From contig CADCPP010000020.1 in assembly GCA_902803355.1 (NCBI GenBank), positions 1-10,694 on the forward strand: a stretch of 10,694 bases of DNA, given 5' to 3'. A program made the position numbers and the translations under genes. This DNA comes from an uncultured Lachnospiraceae bacterium. GTDB taxonomy: Bacteria > Bacillota > Clostridia > Lachnospirales > Lachnospiraceae. The notes under the pieces are model-generated. The model was not told the origin of the DNA. It did not search any database and was given only the letters and a program-made list of their open reading frames with translations. Shown here piece by piece: positions 7,290 to 10,694 of the stretch (position 1 is its first letter; every line of letters begins with the position of its first letter).

Positions 7290-7769
7290 TTACAGATCCG
7301 AGAAATCGATGTAGGGGCGCGCAAGAGAGATCTCTTTACGGGCAAATGTTTTTTGCTGTTCTTCGTCAGTCAGGATCGTTACCGTATCAGCATCAAATGC
7401 TTCAAGGCGGCCGATGTACTCCTTTTTCTTTTCCGCATCCGGCTTAAACAGGCGGATCTCAATGTCATTGCCGAGATTTCGTTCAAAATCGCGGTCCTTC
7501 TTGAACGGCCGAAGAAGGCCGGGCGAACTGACTTCAAGCGTATAGGTTTCTTCGATCAGGTCTTCGGCATCCAGTCTGCTTTCCCAGGCACGGCTTGCGG
7601 CTTCGCAGTCATTGATCTTGATCCCGCCGGGTTTATCCAGATAAGCGCGCAGATAGCGGATATTGGCTTCTTTCACATATTCCACATCCACGATCTCCAG
7701 TCCCATTTCTTCACAGACAGGGGAAAGAAGCGCTTCTGCCCGTTTCTCAATGTCTTCCTTTTTGTTCAA
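7290..7769 (-). CDS. rimP: Ribosome maturation factor RimP
   Basis: RimP assists 30S assembly, particularly around the S12 region. The 159-residue product starts MNKKEDIEKRAEALLSPVCEEMGLEIVDVEYV. It carries the family block YTLEVSSPGLLRPFKKDRDFERNLG (about 81-105), then a C-terminal SH3-like domain ending in RKEISLARPYIDF. The start codon is TTG (7769-7767). It is well supported because AAGGAG (7777-7782) lies 7 nt upstream, and the only nearby ATG is out of frame and stops after one more codon. It is the first gene of the nusA/infB operon, 68 nt or so after the predicted transcription start, behind a strong leader hairpin. Confidence 0.95.
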   Translation of the reverse strand: MNKKEDIEKRAEALLSPVCEEMGLEIVDVEYVKEANIRYLRAYLDKPGGIKINDCEAASRAWESRLDAEDLIEETYTLEVSSPGLLRPFKKDRDFERNLGNDIEIRLFKPDAEKKKEYIGRLEAFDADTVTILTDEEQQKTFARKEISLARPYIDFSDL

Positions 7770-7776
7770 TGCATTG

Positions 7777-7782
7777 CTCCTT
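7777..7782 (-). promoter_or_regulatory. rimP ribosome binding site supporting a TTG start
   Basis: AAGGAG on the minus strand stands 7 nt before the TTG at 7769. It is the only good Shine-Dalgarno in the leader and fixes the non-ATG start of rimP. Confidence 0.85.
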
Positions 7783-7790
7783 TACAAAAG

Positions 7791-7819
7791 GGAAAGAGTG
7801 GCTTTGGACCACTCTTTCC
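7791..7819 (-). promoter_or_regulatory. Perfect 11-bp hairpin in the nusA-operon leader (possible attenuator or protein-binding site)
   Basis: On the minus strand GGAAAGAGUGG (7819-7809) pairs perfectly with CCACUCUUUCC (7801-7791) around the 7-nt loop UCCAAAG. CUUUUG follows immediately, then the rimP RBS. The hairpin lies about 20 nt after the predicted transcription start. The U-tract is short and interrupted, so it could be a weak or regulated terminator. A leader element read by NusA or another factor, or an RNase cleavage site, would also fit. The fold is seen directly; the role is inferred. Confidence 0.6.
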
Positions 7820-7843
7820 AGCTCAATCAACATCAACGATGGC

Positions 7844-7872
7844 ATTATATATGCCGCTGCAGAAAAATGCAA
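7844..7872 (-). promoter_or_regulatory. Promoter of the rimP-nusA-infB operon
   Basis: A perfect -10 TATAAT (7849-7844) stands 17 nt after a partial -35 TTGCAT (7872-7867) on the minus strand. Transcription would begin near 7837, giving a 68-nt leader before rimP. The rest of the 186-nt gap back to glpK is A-rich on the coding strand. I found no clear intrinsic terminator for glpK there, so some read-through into the operon is possible. Confidence 0.75.
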
Positions 7873-7955
7873 GTCATTTTTTGCGGTTTTTCGTGTTTTT
7901 TTTCAAAGATTTTCGGGCAAAACAGGGAAAATTCTTCCGAAACCGCCCTTTTCGC

Positions 7956-9455
7956 TCAGTTTTTTGACCATCCGCGGGTAGAGGCGACTGCTTTGTTCCA
8001 GCCCTTCAGTTCTTCTTCTCTTCTCGCCTCGTCCATGGCAGGGGTAAATACGCGGTCGATCATCCAGTTTTTCAGGACATCCTCCTTGCTTTTCCAGAAG
8101 CCTACGGCAAGGCCGGCAAGATAGGAAGCGCCCATGGCGGTGGTCTCCACACACTCCGGACGGCGCACCGGCGTATTGATGATATCTGCCTGGAACTGCA
8201 TCAGAAAATCATTCTTGCAGGCGCCTCCGTCTACTTTTAAGGCAGAGAGATGGATGCCGGAATCCAGTTCCATGGCATGCAGAACATCATTTGTCTGGAA
8301 GGCCAGGGATTCCAGCGTGGCGCGGATGATATGGTTGCGGTTCACGCCTCTGGTCAGTCCTACGATAGCCCCTCTGGCAAAGGGATCCCAATACGGCGCG
8401 CCAAGACCGGTAAAGGCCGGCACCACATAACAGCCGTTCGTATCCGGCACCTTGCGGGCAAAGTATTCGGAATCCGGAGCGGTATCGACCAGCTTCATCT
8501 CATCCCTAAGCCACTGGATCGCTGCTCCGGCCACATAGACCGAGCCTTCCAGGGCGTATTCCACTTTGCCGTCGATCCCCCAGGCGATCGTTGTCAGCAG
8601 GCCGTTTTGGGAATATACCGGTTTTTCGCCGATATTCATGAGCATAAAGCAGCCCGTGCCGTAGGTATTCTTTGCTTCACCGGGGTTAAAGCAGGTCTGT
8701 CCGAACAAAGCGGCCTGCTGGTCCCCTGCCGCGCCGGCGATCTTGATGGGACCCCCGAAATACTCCGGGTCCGACTCTCCGTAAATGCAGCTGGAGGGCA
8801 TGGCCTTCGGAAGGATATTCATGGGAATATCAAGAATACGGCAGAGTTCTTCATCCCAGCACAGCGTATTGATGTTGAACAGCAGAGTGCGGGAGGCGTT
8901 GGAATAGTCCGTCACATGGACCTTGCCCTTCGTCAGCTTATAGATCAGCCAGCTGTCGACTGTTCCGAAAGCCAGCCGGCCTTCCTTTGCCAGTTCTCTT
9001 GCGCCTTCCACATTGTCGAGGATCCAGCGGATCTTCGTTCCGGAGAAATAGGGGTCGATCACCAGACCTGTCTTCTCTCTGAAGAGTTCAATGATCTCCG
9101 GATGCGCAGCCTTCAGGTCTTCCGTAAATTCCGCTGTGCGGCGGCACTGCCAGACGATCGCACGGCTGATAGGCTCACCGGTCTCTCTGTCCCACAGGAT
9201 CGTTGTTTCCCGCTGATTGGTGATCCCGATCGCCGCGATATCCGTGCATAATGCCCCGATGTTTGCCATCGCCTGCTGAGCGACATGAAGCATGGTGATC
9301 CAGATCTCATTGGCTTCATGCTCCACCCAGCCCGGTTTCGGAAAGTACTGGGTAAATTCTTTCTGCGCGATGCTGCAGATCTCACCGTTTTCATTGAACA
9401 GAATGCAGCGGTTGCTGGTCGTTCCGGCGTCCAGTGCCATTACGTATTTTGCCAT
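7956..9455 (-). CDS. glpK: Glycerol kinase
   Basis: GlpK phosphorylates glycerol to sn-glycerol-3-phosphate in the cytoplasm, the entry step of glycerol catabolism and a source of lipid backbone. The 499-residue length is standard for this FGGY-family kinase. The phosphate-binding motif LDAGTTSNR lies at 8-16, the glycerol-contact segment ITNQRETT at 78-85, and Asp245 in AGDQQAALFGQ is the expected catalytic base. The second FGGY signature spans about 348-370 (FTGLGAPYWDPFARGAIVGLTRG), and VDGGACKNDFL lies at 408-418. Around 224-235 the sequence reads IYGESDPEYFGG, with no histidine at the site that the PTS protein HPr phosphorylates in enterococcal GlpK. It follows recA by 30 nt with GGGGGAG (9459-9465) as RBS. 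No glpF or glpD is nearby, which is unusual. Confidence 0.97.
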   Translation of the reverse strand: MAKYVMALDAGTTSNRCILFNENGEICSIAQKEFTQYFPKPGWVEHEANEIWITMLHVAQQAMANIGALCTDIAAIGITNQRETTILWDRETGEPISRAIVWQCRRTAEFTEDLKAAHPEIIELFREKTGLVIDPYFSGTKIRWILDNVEGARELAKEGRLAFGTVDSWLIYKLTKGKVHVTDYSNASRTLLFNINTLCWDEELCRILDIPMNILPKAMPSSCIYGESDPEYFGGPIKIAGAAGDQQAALFGQTCFNPGEAKNTYGTGCFMLMNIGEKPVYSQNGLLTTIAWGIDGKVEYALEGSVYVAGAAIQWLRDEMKLVDTAPDSEYFARKVPDTNGCYVVPAFTGLGAPYWDPFARGAIVGLTRGVNRNHIIRATLESLAFQTNDVLHAMELDSGIHLSALKVDGGACKNDFLMQFQADIINTPVRRPECVETTAMGASYLAGLAVGFWKSKEDVLKNWMIDRVFTPAMDEARREEELKGWNKAVASTRGWSKN

Positions 9456-9485
9456 GATCTCCCCCTTCAGAAACTATGCTGAACC

Positions 9486-10508
9486 TTATGCTTCTGCGTT
9501 ATCTGATTTCTTTTTGGGCGGCAGACCGAAGTGGTCCCTTACCTGCTCCTCGATATCGTCCATAAATTCAGGATGCAGCTTGAAATAATTCTTGGCATTA
9601 TCTCTGCCCTGACCGATGCGTTCACCCCGATACGAGAACCAGGCGCCGCTCTTTTCCACGATGTTCGCTTTTACGGCAAGATCCAGAATATCGCCTTCGC
9701 GGGAGATCCCGGTACCGAACATGATGTCAAATTCCGCTTCCTTAAACGGCGGAGCCACTTTATTCTTGACGACCTTGACGCGGACATGGTTGCCGATCAC
9801 TTCGCCGCCCTGCTTCAAGGATTCCACGCGGCGCACATCCAGGCGGACAGAGCTGTAGAATTTCAGGGCGCGGCCGCCGGTCGTCGTTTCCGGATTGCCG
9901 AACATCACACCGACCTTCTCACGCAGCTGGTTGATAAAGATCACCACGCAGCCGCTGCGGCCGATCGCCGCCGTCAGCTTGCGGCAGGCCTGGCTCATCA
10001 GTCTTGCCTGCTTGCCCATCTGTGCGTCGCCCATGTCGCCGTCGATCTCATCCTTCGGAACAAGGGCTGCCACCGAGTCGATGACCACGACATCCATCGC
10101 GCCTGAACGGACCATGGTCTCGGCGATCTCGAGTGCCTGCTCGCCGTTGTCCGGCTGTGAGACGTAGAGGTTGTCCACATCTACCCCGATAGCCCGCGCA
10201 TATTTCGGATCAAGGGCGTGCTCCGCGTCCACAAAGCCGGCAATGCCGCCGAGCTTCTGCGCTTCTGCGATCACATGCAGGGCAAGCGTGGTCTTGCCGC
10301 CGGATTCCGGACCGTAGATCTCAACGATACGGCCTTTGGGGATGCCGCCGAGCCCTAAAGCAAGGTCAAGGGAAATGGAGCCGGTGGGGATGGTCTCCAC
10401 ATTCATGGAGGTATTGTCGCCCAGTCTCATGATCGAGCCTTTGCCGTAATCCTTTTCGATAGAGGCCACCGCGGTTTCCAATGCTTTTAATTTATCTTCC
10501 TGATTCAT
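9486..10508 (-). CDS. recA: Recombinase A
   Basis: RecA forms filaments on single-stranded DNA, drives strand exchange, and triggers LexA self-cleavage in the SOS response. The 340-residue protein has Walker A GPESGGKTT (66-74), Walker B around VVVIDS (140-145), and FINQLREKVG (191-200) with Gln194 before DNA-binding loop 2 (VMFGNPETTTGGRALKFYSS). It ends in a short charged tail. The Walker A loop has Gly70 where most RecA proteins have Ser (GPESSGKTT); it still meets the GxxxxGKT rule. The ATG at 10508 follows GGAGG (10513-10517). recX, a frequent downstream neighbour, is absent and glpK follows instead. A LexA box and a strong promoter lie directly upstream. Confidence 0.98.
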   Translation of the reverse strand: MNQEDKLKALETAVASIEKDYGKGSIMRLGDNTSMNVETIPTGSISLDLALGLGGIPKGRIVEIYGPESGGKTTLALHVIAEAQKLGGIAGFVDAEHALDPKYARAIGVDVDNLYVSQPDNGEQALEIAETMVRSGAMDVVVIDSVAALVPKDEIDGDMGDAQMGKQARLMSQACRKLTAAIGRSGCVVIFINQLREKVGVMFGNPETTTGGRALKFYSSVRLDVRRVESLKQGGEVIGNHVRVKVVKNKVAPPFKEAEFDIMFGTGISREGDILDLAVKANIVEKSGAWFSYRGERIGQGRDNAKNYFKLHPEFMDDIEEQVRDHFGLPPKKKSDNAEA

Positions 10509-10520
10509 GATTCCTCCGTT

Positions 10521-10534
10521 CGAACTCTTGTTCG
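10521..10534 (-). promoter_or_regulatory. LexA (SOS) operator of recA
   Basis: CGAAC-AAGA-GTTCG matches both arms of the Gram-positive LexA/DinR box exactly. The palindrome extends to 6-bp arms with the flanking T and A (10535-10520). It begins 9 nt after the -10 element, covering roughly +3 to +17, and ends 3 nt before the GGAGG. LexA bound here would block promoter clearance and possibly also transcripts arriving from farther upstream. Confidence 0.9.
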
Positions 10535-10543
10535 ATTTTCTTC

Positions 10544-10572
10544 ATCATAGAATATTTCCCCGATCTTGTCAA
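10544..10572 (-). promoter_or_regulatory. Main recA promoter
   Basis: A perfect -35 TTGACA (10572-10567), a 17-nt spacer and -10 TATGAT (10549-10544, one mismatch) lie on the minus strand. Transcription would start near 10537, just ahead of the LexA box, leaving a leader of about 29 nt before recA. Confidence 0.85.
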
Positions 10573-10595
10573 GCGGAATCTCCCCGTTTTCATAA

Positions 10596-10604
10596 ATTAT
10601 AGCA
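10596..10604 (-). promoter_or_regulatory. Upstream extended -10 promoter candidate
   Basis: TGC-TATAAT on the minus strand is a perfect extended -10 (TGnTATAAT). No good -35 stands at the right distance; that region is filled by a tandem GAAAACAG/CTGTTTTC octamer. A transcript from here would start near 10589 and run through the LexA box into recA, so it may be a second recA promoter. Confidence 0.5.
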
Positions 10605-10609
10605 AACAT

Positions 10610-10670
10610 GAAAACAGGAAAACAGCCTGCGCCATCTCCCTGCTTCACTTTACACGAAAAATCTGTTTTC
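10610..10670. repeat. Octamer GAAAACAG: two tandem copies and one inverted copy
   Basis: On the plus strand GAAAACAG occurs back to back at 10610-10617 and 10618-10625. Its reverse complement CTGTTTTC lies at 10663-10670, next to a TTGACA hexamer (minus strand, 10676-10671). The tandem pair covers the -35 region of the extended -10 promoter. It could be a binding site for a regulator, or low-complexity chance in an AT-rich region. Confidence 0.5.
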
Positions 10671-10676
10671 TGTCAA
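10647..10676 (-). promoter_or_regulatory. Weak distal promoter candidate upstream of recA
   Basis: A perfect -35 TTGACA (10676-10671) is followed after 18 nt by a poor -10 TAAAGT (10652-10647) on the minus strand. The -35 is convincing but the -10 matches only four of six positions, so this is tentative. Confidence 0.25.
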
Positions 10677-10694
10677 GGGGTTTTATCCGTTTTG

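Noticed and set aside
7872..7955. Terminator for glpK (TTTCGG/CCGAAA pairing with a 20-nt loop)
   Set aside because: The stem is short with a long loop and no U-tract follows on the minus strand; the nearby T-run reads as A on the transcript.
10608..10694. Plus-strand open frame starting ATGAAAACAGG and running off the window
   Set aside because: It has no RBS or convincing promoter, and the region is better explained as recA upstream DNA.
1..10694. A novel multi-gene defence or mobile system
   Set aside because: All coding space belongs to recognised housekeeping genes in conserved order; no repeats, integrases, toxins or foreign-looking genes were found.

Overview
The window is a stretch of housekeeping chromosome from a Bacillota bacterium. 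The RecA sequence, the LexA-type CGAAC-N4-GTTCG operator, and the rimP-nusA-rnpM(ylxR)-ylxQ-infB-rbfA-truB-ribF-rpsO order all point there. RecA and NusA look most like Clostridia (Lachnospiraceae-like), but family placement is only an impression. Base composition is balanced to slightly GC-rich. Every gene lies on the minus strand, so transcription runs from high to low coordinates. No mobile elements, CRISPR arrays, tRNAs or rRNAs were seen.

Layout in transcription order. (1) 10694-10509 is the recA control region. It has a strong TTGACA-N17-TATGAT promoter, a palindromic LexA box just downstream of it, an upstream extended -10 element, and a tandem plus inverted octamer. (2) recA is followed after only 30 nt by glpK (glycerol kinase), with no visible terminator or promoter between them, so glpK may be read from the recA promoter. 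(3) 7955-7770 holds the promoter of the nusA/infB operon and a perfect 11-bp hairpin in its leader. (4) The operon then runs rimP, nusA, rnpM/ylxR, ylxQ, infB, rbfA and a truB-ribF gene, with gaps of at most about 50 nt and several overlaps. (5) 274-136 holds a separate sigma-A-type promoter and a structured leader for rpsO, whose first 45 codons close the window.

The operon links transcription elongation and antitermination (NusA), small-subunit maturation (RimP, RbfA, S15), translation initiation (IF2), RNA-binding accessory proteins (RnpM, YlxQ), tRNA U55 pseudouridylation (TruB) and FMN/FAD synthesis (RibF).

The clearest departure from the ordinary is that TruB and RibF are one continuous 605-codon reading frame with both enzymes complete. 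Other points worth checking are the recA-glpK linkage behind a LexA box, the rpsO leader with three self-complementary CCGG segments, the nus-operon leader hairpin, and the absence of the nrnA and ylxP genes often found in this cluster. I saw no convincing undescribed multi-gene system.
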